Source: an uncultured Roseibium sp.
Lineage (GTDB): Bacteria; Pseudomonadota; Alphaproteobacteria; Rhizobiales; Stappiaceae
DNA: 64,000 bases
Assembly: GCF_947494555.1 (NCBI RefSeq)
Contig: NZ_CANLVF010000001.1
Coordinates: forward strand, 992,001-1,056,000
Reading direction: 5' to 3'
Below are positions 32,536 to 41,523 of this stretch, piece after piece. Below the pieces are notes generated by a model. The model ran no database searches. It was given only the letters and a program-made list of their open reading frames with translations, and was not told the origin of the DNA. The position numbers were made by a program, and so were the translations under genes. Within the stretch, counting starts at the first letter, position 1. The number at the start of each line of letters is the position of its first letter.

Positions 32536-35109
32536 ATGGCTGGGTACGGAAAATTCTTATCAGGTTTATTTCAGGCGAAATCATTCTTTCATCTGAGAAC
32601 CCGAGGAAAACTATTTACCGCATTTGCGGGTTTGGTCCTGCTGACCGCGACAGCGATCGGTATTGGGCTTTTTTCTTTCCAAAGGGTCGAAAGCGGTTTT
32701 GCTGAGCTTTCGGAAAAACGACTTCCATCCATCGAAAACGCGGCGCAACTGGCGCTTACAAGCACCGAGGTTGCAACGGCGGCGGCCGCAGTTGCCAACA
32801 GCGTAACGCTTCAGTCTCAGGAAGTGTCCTTCCTCGCACTGCAAAAGTCGGTTTCAGTCATTGAGGAAATCGAATCCAAATTCGTAACCTCCGATTCAAA
32901 TCGTGAAATCGTCGAGGATCTCTTTTCACAAAGCGAAACGTTCCAGGAGCGCCTCGGTGTACTCGATCAGGCAACAAAGGAAAAAATCGCCGCCAGCGAG
33001 GCGAAAGATGCTCGCATGGCAGCCTTGTTCAAGGCCTATGACGGGGTAAACAGCGCAATAACACCAATCGTCGACGACGCCTACTTTACGGTTGTTCTCG
33101 GCGGTGAAGACGCTGCAGCCCAGAGCAAGGAACTCGTCGACAACCTCGCCAACACGGAAATGGCCAAGCTCAGACTTTATCTCGAGCTGCGGGCTGAAAC
33201 GAACCTTCTGGTTGGACTGGCTGAAACAGTCGCTTTTGTTGATGACAAGGCGCTTCTGACCCTGTTCGAAGACAAGATCATTGCAACAGACAAGAAGATC
33301 GCTGACTACCGCCAGGAATTGAACGCGCTTGAACTGGACAGCGGTGCCGAGGCTGAGTTCGACCAACTGAATGAACTGGTCCAAAGGACGCTGGCGAAAA
33401 GCAGCTCAAACAGCATCACACCGCGTCAGCAGAAGGAGACGCTTCAGGAAGCGATCGGTCTGCAAAAGGCGATTGACGATGCGCTCGTCATGCAAATCGA
33501 CGATCAGCTTTTCACGCTGACAATCGATACGGAAGAAGCGGTTACCGAAAACTCGGAAATCATTTCAGATCTGTTGAACAATCAGGTCGGACAGCTGAAG
33601 AGCACGCTTGAAGCACAGGCTTTTGCGAACAAATTCGTTGCAACGCTTGTACAGGGCGGTTTGACCCAGGACCCGGCGCTTCTGGTTCCGCTTCAGGAGA
33701 AGATCACAGCCGACGCAAAGCATATGCGCGATGGTTTGGACGGGCTCGGTTCCGATGACATCAAGGCGCAGCTTGAGCAGTTGCTAGTCTATGGGGACCC
33801 GAAGAACGGTCTTCTGAACGACCATCTGGAAGAGCTGAAGAGCACGCAAAAGTCCAATGAGCAAGTGACTGAAATGTTCAGCGCCGTTGAACGCATCGGT
33901 CAGTCGGTTGCCTCTTTAATCGAGCTGGAGCTGGCTGCAGTCGATCAGGCAACGACCCAGATCAACAGGCTGTTCGACAACGGATCCATGGCTCTGATCG
34001 TGATCGGTATTGCAAGCCTTGTCATTGCTGGTGCAATCGGCTTCTTCGTCGTCGACCGCGGTTTGGTCAAGCCGTTGCTTGGTCTCGTCAACATCACACG
34101 TGATCTCGCAGACGGCCAACTCGACGTACGGGTCGATGGAGTTGAACGCAACGACGAAATTGGTGATCTTGCCAAGGCAATGGAAGTCTTCAAGGAAAAT
34201 GCGGTCGAACGCAAAAATCTCGAAGCTGTCAGTCAGGAAGAACAGAACGCCCAGCTGGAGCGCCAGGACCGCGTCGACAGCATGATCAGCGACTTCCGCG
34301 ACGAAATCGAATCCGTGCTTGGGAGTGTCGGTGCGAACATGGATCAGATGCAGTCCACAGCGCAGGTTTTGAGCCAGCTTTCCGGTGAGACCGCGGCACA
34401 GGCTTCAGAAGCTGAAGGCAGCTCCACGACCGCTTCCGAAAACGTTGGATCCGTCGCGGCTGCGACAGAGCAGCTTGCCGGATCGATCGCGGAAATCGGT
34501 CAGCAGGTCGCACGCGCGACTGAGATTGTTGCAAATGCTTCCGGAAGCGCACGCATGACGACCGAAAAGGTTTCCGAACTTGCAGATTCGGCCAACAAGA
34601 TCGGTGAAGTCGTGACGCTGATCCGCGCAATTGCTGAACAAACGAACTTGCTTGCGCTGAATGCCACCATTGAGGCGGCACGTGCCGGTGAGGCCGGGAA
34701 AGGCTTTGCAGTCGTTGCTGCTGAAGTAAAAGAACTGGCAACTCAGACTTCGAAAGCAACCGAGGAAATCGCTACGCAAATCGAAGCCATCCAGGCGTCC
34801 ACCAGCGAGTCCGTCGTCGCGATCCAGGAGATCCGGGACACGATGGAGCAGGCCGACGAAACAACGTCGGCGATTGCAGCAGCTGTGGAGGAACAGGATG
34901 CATCGACCGCGATGATTTCCCAGAACATCCGTGACGCTGCAGAAGGTACTCAAGGTGCTGCCGACAACATCTCCGGCGTGATGAATGCTGTGGCCGAAGC
35001 GGCACAATCCGCGGGGCAAGTCGAAACGGCATCCGATGAAGTTGCCGAGCAGGCGCGTCATCTGAAACTTGTCGTGGATGAATTCCTGGCGAAGGTCGCG
35101 GCGGCCTAA
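32536..35109 (+). CDS. Methyl-accepting chemotaxis protein
   Basis: The 857-residue chemoreceptor has a first membrane helix at about 27-48, a long periplasmic region (about 49-484) and a second helix at about 486-508. A HAMP domain follows ([21 protein letters not shown]), then the MA signalling domain. The signalling tip is [20 protein letters not shown] near 701-720. The periplasmic part is large, alpha-helical in appearance and repetitive (two ELV...[17 protein letters not shown] halves), as in helical-bundle sensors. No CheR-tethering pentapeptide ends the protein. The preceding gene encodes a binding protein that could be its ligand partner. Confidence 0.93.
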   Translation: MAGYGKFLSGLFQAKSFFHLRTRGKLFTAFAGLVLLTATAIGIGLFSFQRVESGFAELSEKRLPSIENAAQLALTSTEVATAAAAVANSVTLQSQEVSFLALQKSVSVIEEIESKFVTSDSNREIVEDLFSQSETFQERLGVLDQATKEKIAASEAKDARMAALFKAYDGVNSAITPIVDDAYFTVVLGGEDAAAQSKELVDNLANTEMAKLRLYLELRAETNLLVGLAETVAFVDDKALLTLFEDKIIATDKKIADYRQELNALELDSGAEAEFDQLNELVQRTLAKSSSNSITPRQQKETLQEAIGLQKAIDDALVMQIDDQLFTLTIDTEEAVTENSEIISDLLNNQVGQLKSTLEAQAFANKFVATLVQGGLTQDPALLVPLQEKITADAKHMRDGLDGLGSDDIKAQLEQLLVYGDPKNGLLNDHLEELKSTQKSNEQVTEMFSAVERIGQSVASLIELELAAVDQATTQINRLFDNGSMALIVIGIASLVIAGAIGFFVVDRGLVKPLLGLVNITRDLADGQLDVRVDGVERNDEIGDLAKAMEVFKENAVERKNLEAVSQEEQNAQLERQDRVDSMISDFRDEIESVLGSVGANMDQMQSTAQVLSQLSGETAAQASEAEGSSTTASENVGSVAAATEQLAGSIAEIGQQVARATEIVANASGSARMTTEKVSELADSANKIGEVVTLIRAIAEQTNLLALNATIEAARAGEAGKGFAVVAAEVKELATQTSKATEEIATQIEAIQASTSESVVAIQEIRDTMEQADETTSAIAAAVEEQDASTAMISQNIRDAAEGTQGAADNISGVMNAVAEAAQSAGQVETASDEVAEQARHLKLVVDEFLAKVAAA

Positions 35110-35156
35110 CAGCTGCCATGCCCCAAGCCGGAACTTCAAAACCTCTTTGACACGAT

Positions 35157-35182
35157 AAAAGCGGCGTTTTCGCCGCTTTTTT
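35157..35182 (+). terminator. Rho-independent terminator after the chemoreceptor gene
   Basis: AAAAGCGGCG pairs with CGCCGCTTTT across a TTTT loop and is followed by more T residues. Confidence 0.88.
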
Positions 35183-35270
35183 CATTTCTCCCCTTGAACG
35201 TCAGGCACGGCCAGCTCGATTGGCGCTGCAGGCAAAAACACACAATTGAAATCTGCATGAAGCGTTGTTA

Positions 35271-35284
35271 TGTTATCGATAACA
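35271..35284. promoter_or_regulatory. LacI/GntR-type operator before the GlcG-like gene
   Basis: TGTTATCGATAACA is a perfect palindrome, 24 bases before the start codon of the GlcG-like gene. It matches the operator core at 37826-37847 and places the gene in the same sugar-acid regulon. Confidence 0.75.
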
Positions 35285-35307
35285 AAACAACGCTTGCAGG
35301 AGCTCTT

Positions 35308-35718
35308 ATGACCTTTGTCCAGGAAACACGAACACTGACCCATCAAGGTGCGCTGGCCATCTTGACCGCTGCGGTCGAGCGGGCAGAGCAAATGGGTCAG
35401 CCCCAGTGCATTGTCGTTGTCGATGCTAACGGAGAAGTTCTCGCCGAGGTACGAATGACCGGCGCCAAGTTTCTCAGTCGCAAGAGTGCCCTCGCCAAAG
35501 CTTTGACGGCTGCTTCAATCGGCAATGAAACCACTGTGGTACCGGAAAGCGTGCGCACGGCAATCGGACTTGCAACGGAAGGAAAAGTGACCGGGTTGCC
35601 GGGCGGTCTTCCCATTCGTCTGGAAGGCACGCTTTTGGGTGGAATTGGCGTTGGATCCGGGTCTGGTGATCAGGATATTGAGGTGGCAAGGGCAGGGCTG
35701 GCAGCGATTGGTGCCTGA
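35308..35718 (+). CDS. GlcG/HbpS-like protein (DUF336)
   Basis: The protein has 136 residues from the ATG at 35308 (after GCAGGAGCTCTT). The heme-binding/GlcG family fold is recognised by ALAILTAAVERAEQMG at the start, VVVDANGEVLAEVRMTGA, and the closing GGIGVGSGSGDQDIEVARAGL. Members occur in glycolate, diol and sugar-acid operons, with roles as cofactor-binding or ligand-sensing proteins that are still poorly defined. The operator just upstream ties it to the idonate/gluconate genes. It is convergent with the dehydrogenase gene that follows. Confidence 0.85.
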   Translation: MTFVQETRTLTHQGALAILTAAVERAEQMGQPQCIVVVDANGEVLAEVRMTGAKFLSRKSALAKALTAASIGNETTVVPESVRTAIGLATEGKVTGLPGGLPIRLEGTLLGGIGVGSGSGDQDIEVARAGLAAIGA

Positions 35719-35776
35719 AGAAGGCGCTCGCGTCATAGGCTCAATGAGCTGAGCAGCCTTTCACACTGCTGACCGG

Positions 35777-35802
35777 CGGACGGCGCAAGGTCCGTCCGCC
35801 TT
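35777..35802. terminator. Hairpin terminator between convergent genes
   Basis: GGCGGACGG pairs with CCGTCCGCC and is followed on the plus strand by TTGTTGTTGTT. It separates the GlcG-like gene (plus) from the idonate dehydrogenase gene (minus). Confidence 0.7.
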
Positions 35803-35815
35803 GTTGTTGTTCAGG

Positions 35816-36847
35816 TCAAGCGAATGCAATCTGCGCCTTCACGGCCTGACTGCGGTCACCCGCAATTTCAAATGCTGAGACGGCATCATCCAGCGGCAGT
35901 GTCTGGGTAATAAAGGGCTTCACATCAATCAGGCCCTTTTGCATCAAACTGACGGCACTAAAGAACTCTTCGTGAAAGCGGAAGGACCCCTTGAGCTCCA
36001 GCTCCTTGGCGGTGATGGCCATCATCGGCAGGCTCATGTCGCCACCAAGGCCCAGCTGGACGATCGTGCCTCCAGGGCGCATGGCGGAGATACCGGCTGT
36101 GAGCGCAGGAGCTGCCCCTGAACATTCAAAAAGAATGTCGAACGTGCCCTTTTCGGGCGTGAACCGGTCGAGGCCCTGAGGGTCTTCGGCCATGTTCAAA
36201 GTCAGATCCGCACCCGCTGTCTTTGCCATCTGCAGCGTGAAGGGGCTCAAATCGGTGGCAACGATAAAATCTGCGCCGGCACGCCTGGCAGCCAGAATGC
36301 ACAGGATTCCGATAGGCCCGCAGCCGGTGACGAGCACCGACTTGCCGATCATTTCACCGGCCTGGCGCGCGGCATGCAGACAGACCGACAGAGGCTCCGC
36401 CATGGCCGCTTCCCCGGTGCTCAAACCGTCGGCGGGACCGCATTGGGCAGCGTCGGCCACAAGGACCTGGCGGAACGCCCCCTGGATATGCGGAAACGGC
36501 ATGGCGCTGCCATAGAACCGCATGTTGAGGCACTGATTATGCCTTCCTTCGTTGCAGAAGCGGCAGTTTCCACAAGGCCGGGACGGGGAGACGGCAACGA
36601 GCTGACCGACAGAGAGCCCCGAAACGCCGTTGCCGAGAGCGGTGATGTGACCGGAGACCTCGTGGCCGAGGATCATCGGTTCTTTCAGACGCACCGGCCC
36701 GAAGCCGCCATGATTGAAATAATGAAGGTCCGAGCCGCAAATGCCACCCGTTGCAAGCTTGATCTGAACTTCGCCCGGTCCGGGATTGTCCGCGTCCTGT
36801 TCTTCAATCCGCAGGTCTTTGGCTGCATGGATAACGATGGATTTCAT
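35816..36847 (-). CDS. idnD: L-idonate 5-dehydrogenase (zinc-type)
   Basis: The 343-residue medium-chain dehydrogenase has catalytic zinc ligands C37 (GGICGSD) and H62/E63 (GHEVSG). The structural-zinc loop is CGNCRFCNEGRHNQC and the NAD loop is VLVTGCGPIGI. The stretch CGSDLHYFNHGGFG is characteristic of L-idonate 5-dehydrogenases, which oxidise L-idonate to 5-keto-D-gluconate. The ATG at 36847 follows GAGGCGATC. It lies 8 bases behind the 2-hydroxyacid dehydrogenase gene on the same strand, and the divergent operon encodes the next two enzymes of the pathway. A sorbitol/xylitol role is the alternative. Confidence 0.88.
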   Translation of the reverse strand: MKSIVIHAAKDLRIEEQDADNPGPGEVQIKLATGGICGSDLHYFNHGGFGPVRLKEPMILGHEVSGHITALGNGVSGLSVGQLVAVSPSRPCGNCRFCNEGRHNQCLNMRFYGSAMPFPHIQGAFRQVLVADAAQCGPADGLSTGEAAMAEPLSVCLHAARQAGEMIGKSVLVTGCGPIGILCILAARRAGADFIVATDLSPFTLQMAKTAGADLTLNMAEDPQGLDRFTPEKGTFDILFECSGAAPALTAGISAMRPGGTIVQLGLGGDMSLPMMAITAKELELKGSFRFHEEFFSAVSLMQKGLIDVKPFITQTLPLDDAVSAFEIAGDRSQAVKAQIAFA

Positions 36848-36854
36848 GATCGCC

Positions 36855-37802
36855 TCACAGAACCGGGGTCGGCAGGTCCTGACCTGCAAAATGTGCCGTC
36901 AGATTGTCGCGAACGAGTTTCCCCATGGCTTTCCGCGTCTCGAATGTGCCCGATGCATGGTGCGGTTGCACGAGCACATTGTCGAGTTCAAGAAAGCGTG
37001 GATTGAGCGCAGGTTCCCCTTCAAAAACGTCCAGTGCGGCCGAGCCGAGGCGTTTGCTTTCAAGGGCATCCAGAAGGGCTGCTTCATCAATATTCGATGC
37101 ACGGCTGATGTTGATGATCATGCCTTCCGGGCCGACTGCGTCAATGACCTCCTGATTGACGATGTGCCGCGTTTCCGCGGAAGCAGCGAGTGTGACAAAA
37201 AGGAAGTCGGATTGCCGAGCAAGTTCAACGGGGTTGGCGACGAATGTCCAGTCAGGCGCATAGTCTTTGGCTGATACATCCGAATAAGCGATTTTCAGGT
37301 CGAAACCTGCAAGGCGCTTGGCAACTTCGAAGCCGATCCGGCCAAGACCCAGTACACCTGCGGTCTTGCCCCAGACCCTGCTCTTGAGCGGATAGAGGCC
37401 CTTTTCCTGCCAGCTGCCGTCCCGAACCCAGGCTTCAGCGCCGATCATTCCGCGCGATTGGACTAACATCATTGCCACACCAAGATCCGCGACATCGTTT
37501 GTCAGAACGTCCGGAGTGTTGGTCACGCGAATACCGCGTTCACGGCAGGCCGCCAGGTCAACGGCGTCGAATCCAACGCCGTAAACCGAGATGATCTCCA
37601 GGTTAGGGCATGCTTCGATCATCGCCCGGTTCGCGCCGAGTTCGCCACGTGTAGCAATGCCCTTGATCTTGTCGCCGACCGAATTCAGAAAGCCGGACGG
37701 GTCGGAGGCTTCGAAGTATTTGTGCATGGAAAACGCTTCTTCCAGGGGAATCTGGTCCCAGTCAGGATAGGGGCCGACTTGCAAAATGTCTGGCTTGGTC
37801 AT
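36855..37802 (-). CDS. D-isomer-specific 2-hydroxyacid dehydrogenase (2-ketogluconate reductase-like)
   Basis: The 315-residue protein has the NAD-binding VLGLGRIGFEVAKRL and the catalytic Arg in INISRASNIDE, Glu in FEGEP and His in VQPHHASGT. In the idonate/gluconate setting it most likely reduces 2-ketogluconate or 2-keto-L-gulonate/glyoxylate, like GhrB, to feed the gluconate pool. It is the first gene of a minus-strand pair with idnD. Its start lies 24 bases from the 22-bp operator shared with the divergent idnO operon. Confidence 0.85.
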   Translation of the reverse strand: MTKPDILQVGPYPDWDQIPLEEAFSMHKYFEASDPSGFLNSVGDKIKGIATRGELGANRAMIEACPNLEIISVYGVGFDAVDLAACRERGIRVTNTPDVLTNDVADLGVAMMLVQSRGMIGAEAWVRDGSWQEKGLYPLKSRVWGKTAGVLGLGRIGFEVAKRLAGFDLKIAYSDVSAKDYAPDWTFVANPVELARQSDFLFVTLAASAETRHIVNQEVIDAVGPEGMIINISRASNIDEAALLDALESKRLGSAALDVFEGEPALNPRFLELDNVLVQPHHASGTFETRKAMGKLVRDNLTAHFAGQDLPTPVL

Positions 37803-37825
37803 TTTGGGCTCTCTCGGGTTGACAA

Positions 37826-37847
37826 GTTATGTTATCGATAACATAAC
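37826..37847. promoter_or_regulatory. 22-bp perfect palindromic operator in the divergent idn promoter
   Basis: The left half GTTATGTTATC is followed by its exact inverse, GATAACATAAC. It lies between the 2-hydroxyacid dehydrogenase gene and the idnO-like gene and is of the GntR/IdnR (LacI-family) type. The LacI-family gene at 40494-41504, which ends the same gene cluster, is the likely binder. Confidence 0.85.
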
Positions 37848-37885
37848 AGAGGCAAGTGTCAATCGTTTCTGTAGAAGGAATTCAT

Positions 37886-38653
37886 ATGAGCCTCGCCTTG
37901 TTCGACCTGTCCGGAAAACGGGCATTGATTACCGGTTCGTCCCAGGGAATCGGATTTGCACTTGCGCGAGGCCTTGCGCAGGCCGGTGCGGAAGTCGTTT
38001 TGAACGGACGTGACGGTGCAAAACTCGGCTCTGCCGCGCAAACACTCAAATCGGAGGGGTTTACTGTTTATGAACTCGCCTTCGATGTCACAGATCATGC
38101 GGCGGCTCGTGCAGCAATTGACGGGTTTGAAGCTGAAACAGGGGCTATCGATATTCTGGTGAACAACGCCGGAATGCAGCACCGGACGCCGCTTGAGGAT
38201 TTTCCTGCAGACGCGTTCGAACGCCTTTTACAGACCAATATCGCGTCGGTGTTTCATGTCGGGCAGGCCGCAGCACGGCATATGATCGAACGTGGACGCG
38301 GCAAGATCGTGAACATCTGTTCGGTCCAAACAGCGCTCGCGAGACCCGGTATCGCGCCCTATACGATGACCAAGGGCGCGGTTGCCAACCTCACGAAGGG
38401 CATGGCGACCGACTGGGCGAAATATGGCCTCCAGTGCAACGGACTGGCGCCGGGGTATTTTGATACGCCGCTCAATGCCGCTCTTGTCAATGACCCGGAG
38501 TTCAGCGCGTGGCTGGAGAAACGCACGCCGGCGGGGCGCTGGGGCAAGGTCGAGGAACTTGTCGGAACCTGCATTTTCCTCTCCTCCGATGCGTCGTCGT
38601 TCGTAAATGGAACCACGGTCTTTGTTGACGGTGGCATCTCGGTGTCGCTGTGA
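37886..38653 (+). CDS. idnO: 5-keto-D-gluconate 5-reductase (gluconate 5-dehydrogenase), SDR
   Basis: The SDR has 255 residues from the ATG at 37886 (after AGAAGGAATTCAT). It has TGSSQGIG near residue 16, NNAGMQHR, catalytic Ser (NICSVQT) and YTMTK. NNAGMQHRTPLEDF is typical of gluconate 5-dehydrogenase, which reduces 5-ketogluconate from IdnD to D-gluconate. It leads an operon of four genes with 4-base overlaps, starting with gluconokinase, which uses its product. It is regulated by the palindrome at 37826-37847. Confidence 0.9.
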   Translation: MSLALFDLSGKRALITGSSQGIGFALARGLAQAGAEVVLNGRDGAKLGSAAQTLKSEGFTVYELAFDVTDHAAARAAIDGFEAETGAIDILVNNAGMQHRTPLEDFPADAFERLLQTNIASVFHVGQAAARHMIERGRGKIVNICSVQTALARPGIAPYTMTKGAVANLTKGMATDWAKYGLQCNGLAPGYFDTPLNAALVNDPEFSAWLEKRTPAGRWGKVEELVGTCIFLSSDASSFVNGTTVFVDGGISVSL

Positions 38654-39153
38654 CCTCGGCTTTTGTGATCATGGGTGTATCGGGGTGCGGCAAGAGCCAG
38701 ATCGGCCAGGCCTTCTCCAAGGCTGTCGGTGCTCGCTTTTTCGATGGTGACGATCTTCATCCGGCTGAAAACATTGCCAAAATGAGCCGTGGTGAGCCCT
38801 TGAACGACGAAGATCGCAAGCCTTGGCTCGGAAAAGTCGGCGCACAGCTTGCCGGCTCGGACGAACCCGTTGTGATCGCCTGTTCCGCCCTCAAACGGTT
38901 CTATCGCGAGCTGATTGTAGAGACCGCAGGAAAGCCTGTGACCTTCCTTTATCTGGAAGGCACACGTGAAGTGCTCAGCGAGCGCATGAAGCATCGCGAT
39001 GGCCATTTCATGCCGGTCGCACTTCTCGACAGTCAGCTTGCAACGCTGGAGCCACCCGGGCCCGACGAACTGACCGTCAAGGCATCGATCGATCAGACAC
39101 CCGACGAAGTCGTTGCCGAACTTCTCAGGGGACTTCAAAGGAAACAGCAATGA
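38650..39153 (+). CDS. gntK: Gluconokinase
   Basis: The 167-residue kinase of the GntK/shikimate-kinase-like family has the P-loop GVSGCGKS at 9-16. FFDGDDLHPAENIAKMSRGEPLND is the gluconokinase fingerprint, and CSALKRFYRE the lid region. It phosphorylates D-gluconate to 6-phosphogluconate, which enters the Entner-Doudoroff or pentose phosphate route. It starts at a GTG that overlaps the idnO stop (GTGA) and its own stop overlaps the next start, so the operon is translationally coupled. Confidence 0.95.
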   Translation: MTSAFVIMGVSGCGKSQIGQAFSKAVGARFFDGDDLHPAENIAKMSRGEPLNDEDRKPWLGKVGAQLAGSDEPVVIACSALKRFYRELIVETAGKPVTFLYLEGTREVLSERMKHRDGHFMPVALLDSQLATLEPPGPDELTVKASIDQTPDEVVAELLRGLQRKQQ

Positions 39154-40037
39154 GTGAAAATGTTGCCCTGATCGGGGCAGGGGCCATGGGCGGTGCGATC
39201 GGTACCCGTCTCGTTGAGACAGGCAATCGTCTTTGCGTCTTCGATCTTGACCAGGAGAAAGTTGGAGAGCTGGTTGCCAAAGGGGCCGTTGCGGCTTCGT
39301 CGGCCGCAGAAGCGGCCAGCCAGTCTGACTACGTCATCACCAGTCTCAATTCGCCCAAAATCGTCGAAATTGCGGTGTTTGGTACCGATGGCGTTGCCGC
39401 CGGTGCCAAGAACGGCACGCTTGTGATCGATATGTCGTCTATCGACCCCGAGGCGACGAAGGACCTTGCGCGCAAGGCCTCCGACGCCGGGCTGCGCTGG
39501 GTCGACAGCCCGCTGTCCGGCGGCGCTCCCAAGGCATTGATCGGTGAATTGACCCTGATGGCGGGCGGAACGGCTGAGGATGTTGCAGATGCGCATAACG
39601 TTCTCAAACACGTCAGTTCGAACTACACGCATATGGGACCCTCAGGCGCAGGCCAAACGACCAAACTGATCAATCAGGTCCTGTGCGGCCTTGGGTTTCT
39701 GGCCGTCGCCGAAGCAACCCAGCTCGCGCTCGATGCCGGCGTTGACGCTGCAAAGATCCCGACAGCGCTCAAGGGCGGGCGTGCAGACAGCGCGTTGCTT
39801 CAGGAATACATGCCGCGATACGTGGAGCGCGATTACCGGAGAACCGGGCGCATTGACAACATGGTCAAGGACCTGAATGGCGCGCTGGATCTGGCACGGA
39901 TCAGCAACACAGCCATGCCGCTGACGTCGCTTTGCACCGAAGTCCACAGAATGCTGACGGCCGCCGGCCTTGGCGGCGAAGACGAGGCCGCACTGATGGA
40001 ATTTTTCAAAGGTCCCGACAAGGAGCAGTTTAAATGA
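39150..40037 (+). CDS. NAD(P)-dependent beta-hydroxyacid dehydrogenase (3-HIBDH/6PGDH-like family)
   Basis: The 295-residue enzyme has the dinucleotide motif GAGAMGGAIG at 10-19, the substrate loop DSPLSGGAPKALIGELTLMAGG and the catalytic Lys in GQTTKLINQV. The family covers 3-hydroxyisobutyrate dehydrogenase, tartronate semialdehyde reductase and related enzymes. In this operon it probably handles a C3-C6 hydroxyacid side product of sugar-acid catabolism. Its ATG overlaps the gntK stop (ATGA). Confidence 0.85.
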   Translation: MSENVALIGAGAMGGAIGTRLVETGNRLCVFDLDQEKVGELVAKGAVAASSAAEAASQSDYVITSLNSPKIVEIAVFGTDGVAAGAKNGTLVIDMSSIDPEATKDLARKASDAGLRWVDSPLSGGAPKALIGELTLMAGGTAEDVADAHNVLKHVSSNYTHMGPSGAGQTTKLINQVLCGLGFLAVAEATQLALDAGVDAAKIPTALKGGRADSALLQEYMPRYVERDYRRTGRIDNMVKDLNGALDLARISNTAMPLTSLCTEVHRMLTAAGLGGEDEAALMEFFKGPDKEQFK

Positions 40038-40372
40038 TCACCCGTTTCGCTTTGTTCGAAGGCAGCGTCAAATCCGGCAGGACATCGGACTTTCGCGCAG
40101 CTGTAACAGACCGCCTTGTCCCCTTGTGGAAACAGTTTCCCGGTAACAGCGATGTCCGCGTCATGTTCGGAGAAGAGCGGGATGAGGGTGCTCCGGAGTT
40201 TCCGCTGATCCTGGCAATCACCTATCCCGACAAGGAAACGATGGCGGGAGCGCTGGAAAGCGATGCGCGGAACCAGTCGCGGGTCGTGACGGGAGAGATC
40301 GTCTCGGAGTTCTTTGATGGACGTATCCACCATCATGTGACCGAAGCGAACGAGTACACCGGGGGATCGTGA
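40034..40372 (+). CDS. Small dimeric alpha/beta-barrel-like protein (EthD-like), function unknown
   Basis: The 112-residue protein overlaps the preceding dehydrogenase gene by four bases and so belongs to the operon. It has a ferredoxin-like or dimeric alpha/beta-barrel look: an initial strand ITRFALFEGSV, a helix, VRVMFGEE, PLILAITYPDKETMAGALES, and a His-rich end (RIHHHV). Such proteins are often found beside sugar-acid catabolic genes. No catalytic residue can be assigned. Confidence 0.65.
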   Translation: MITRFALFEGSVKSGRTSDFRAAVTDRLVPLWKQFPGNSDVRVMFGEERDEGAPEFPLILAITYPDKETMAGALESDARNQSRVVTGEIVSEFFDGRIHHHVTEANEYTGGS

Positions 40373-40493
40373 GGCAGCGCCCATGTCCTGCGGGTTGAAA
40401 CCTGTGTCTCTTTTCCATTGGGCCTGCGGCTGCGATTGCGGCGGCGGGCCCATTTTGCATAGTTTTAGGCGACAAGATTCGGGCGGAGGATGA

Positions 40494-41504
40494 ATGCAAC
40501 GCGCTGTTACCATGAAAGATGTTGCGCAAAAGGCGGGCGTATCGGTCATGACCGTCAGCCGCGCGTTCAAACAGCATGCTTCCGTCGGCGAGGAGACGAG
40601 AAAGCGTATCCTCAAGATCGCCGAAGATCTGGGATATGTCTTCGACAGCAATGCCGCGACGTTTCGCTCTCAACGAACCGGTTTCGTCGCCGTCGCAATT
40701 CCATCGATCAACAATGCCAATTTCGCCGATACCGTCGGTGCCCTGTCGGAAGTTCTCAAGGACGCCGACCTGCAGGTGCTGCTCGGTTACAGCAACTATG
40801 ACATTCACGAAGAAGAAGGCATCGTCGAACAGTTCCTGAAGCGCAGGCCCGAGGCCATTGTGCTCACGGGCGGGCGGCATACGGAGCGTACGCGCCGGCT
40901 TCTGGATCGTGCCAATATTCCTGTGATCGAAACCTGGGACCTGCCGGAAAATCCGATCGATCATGTTGTCGGGTTTTCGAATGCGGCAACCATGCACGAT
41001 CTGGTGCGCCATCTGGTTTCGAGCGGGAGAACGCGCATTGCGTTCATCGGGGGGGATACCGATGGCGACACGCGCGGTGCGGACCGGCGGCGCGGGTTCA
41101 TTCGTGCGATGGAAGACCAGGGACTGTCTGCAGAACGGCTGATCGGTGCGGGCGCTCCGCCAATATCGATGCGGGAAGGGGCGGATGCCATGGCGCGCCT
41201 TCTTGAAAATCATCCGGACACGCAGGCCGTCATCTGTGTCTCTGACCTGTCGGCGTTCGGTGCGCTGACCGAGTGTGCGCGCAAAGGCGTGAAGGTTCCG
41301 GAAGATATCGCTGTTGCTGGATTTGGCGCCTACGATATCTCCTCGATTTGCGTCCCTACGTTGACAACAATCGATCCGCAGCCACTCGAAATCGGCGAAA
41401 AAACCGGACAGTTAATCGTTTCACTGCTGCGCGGCGGCGAAACTGTCAGCCAGGCCAGGATCGGGATCACACCGCAGCTGAGTGTCGGTGGATCGAGCAG
41501 CTGA
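40494..41504 (+). CDS. LacI family regulator (GntR/IdnR-like)
   Basis: The 336-residue repressor has the helix-turn-helix TMKDVAQKAGVSVMTVSRAF (7-26) with the AT-hook-like hinge helix NAATFRSQR and a RbsB-like ligand domain with FGAYDISS near the end. The ATG at 40494 follows GCGGAGGATGA. It follows the idn/gntK operon on the same strand. The LacI-type palindromes at 35271, 37826 and perhaps 42557 are the natural targets; the ligand would be a gluconate-related compound. Confidence 0.9.
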   Translation: MQRAVTMKDVAQKAGVSVMTVSRAFKQHASVGEETRKRILKIAEDLGYVFDSNAATFRSQRTGFVAVAIPSINNANFADTVGALSEVLKDADLQVLLGYSNYDIHEEEGIVEQFLKRRPEAIVLTGGRHTERTRRLLDRANIPVIETWDLPENPIDHVVGFSNAATMHDLVRHLVSSGRTRIAFIGGDTDGDTRGADRRRGFIRAMEDQGLSAERLIGAGAPPISMREGADAMARLLENHPDTQAVICVSDLSAFGALTECARKGVKVPEDIAVAGFGAYDISSICVPTLTTIDPQPLEIGEKTGQLIVSLLRGGETVSQARIGITPQLSVGGSSS

Positions 41505-41523
41505 CCGTCCTTGCATAACGAGC

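Noticed and set aside
35816..36847. Sorbitol or xylitol dehydrogenase instead of idonate dehydrogenase
   Set aside because: The DLHYFNHGGFG segment and the neighbouring idnO and gntK genes favour idonate. The alternative cannot be excluded fully.
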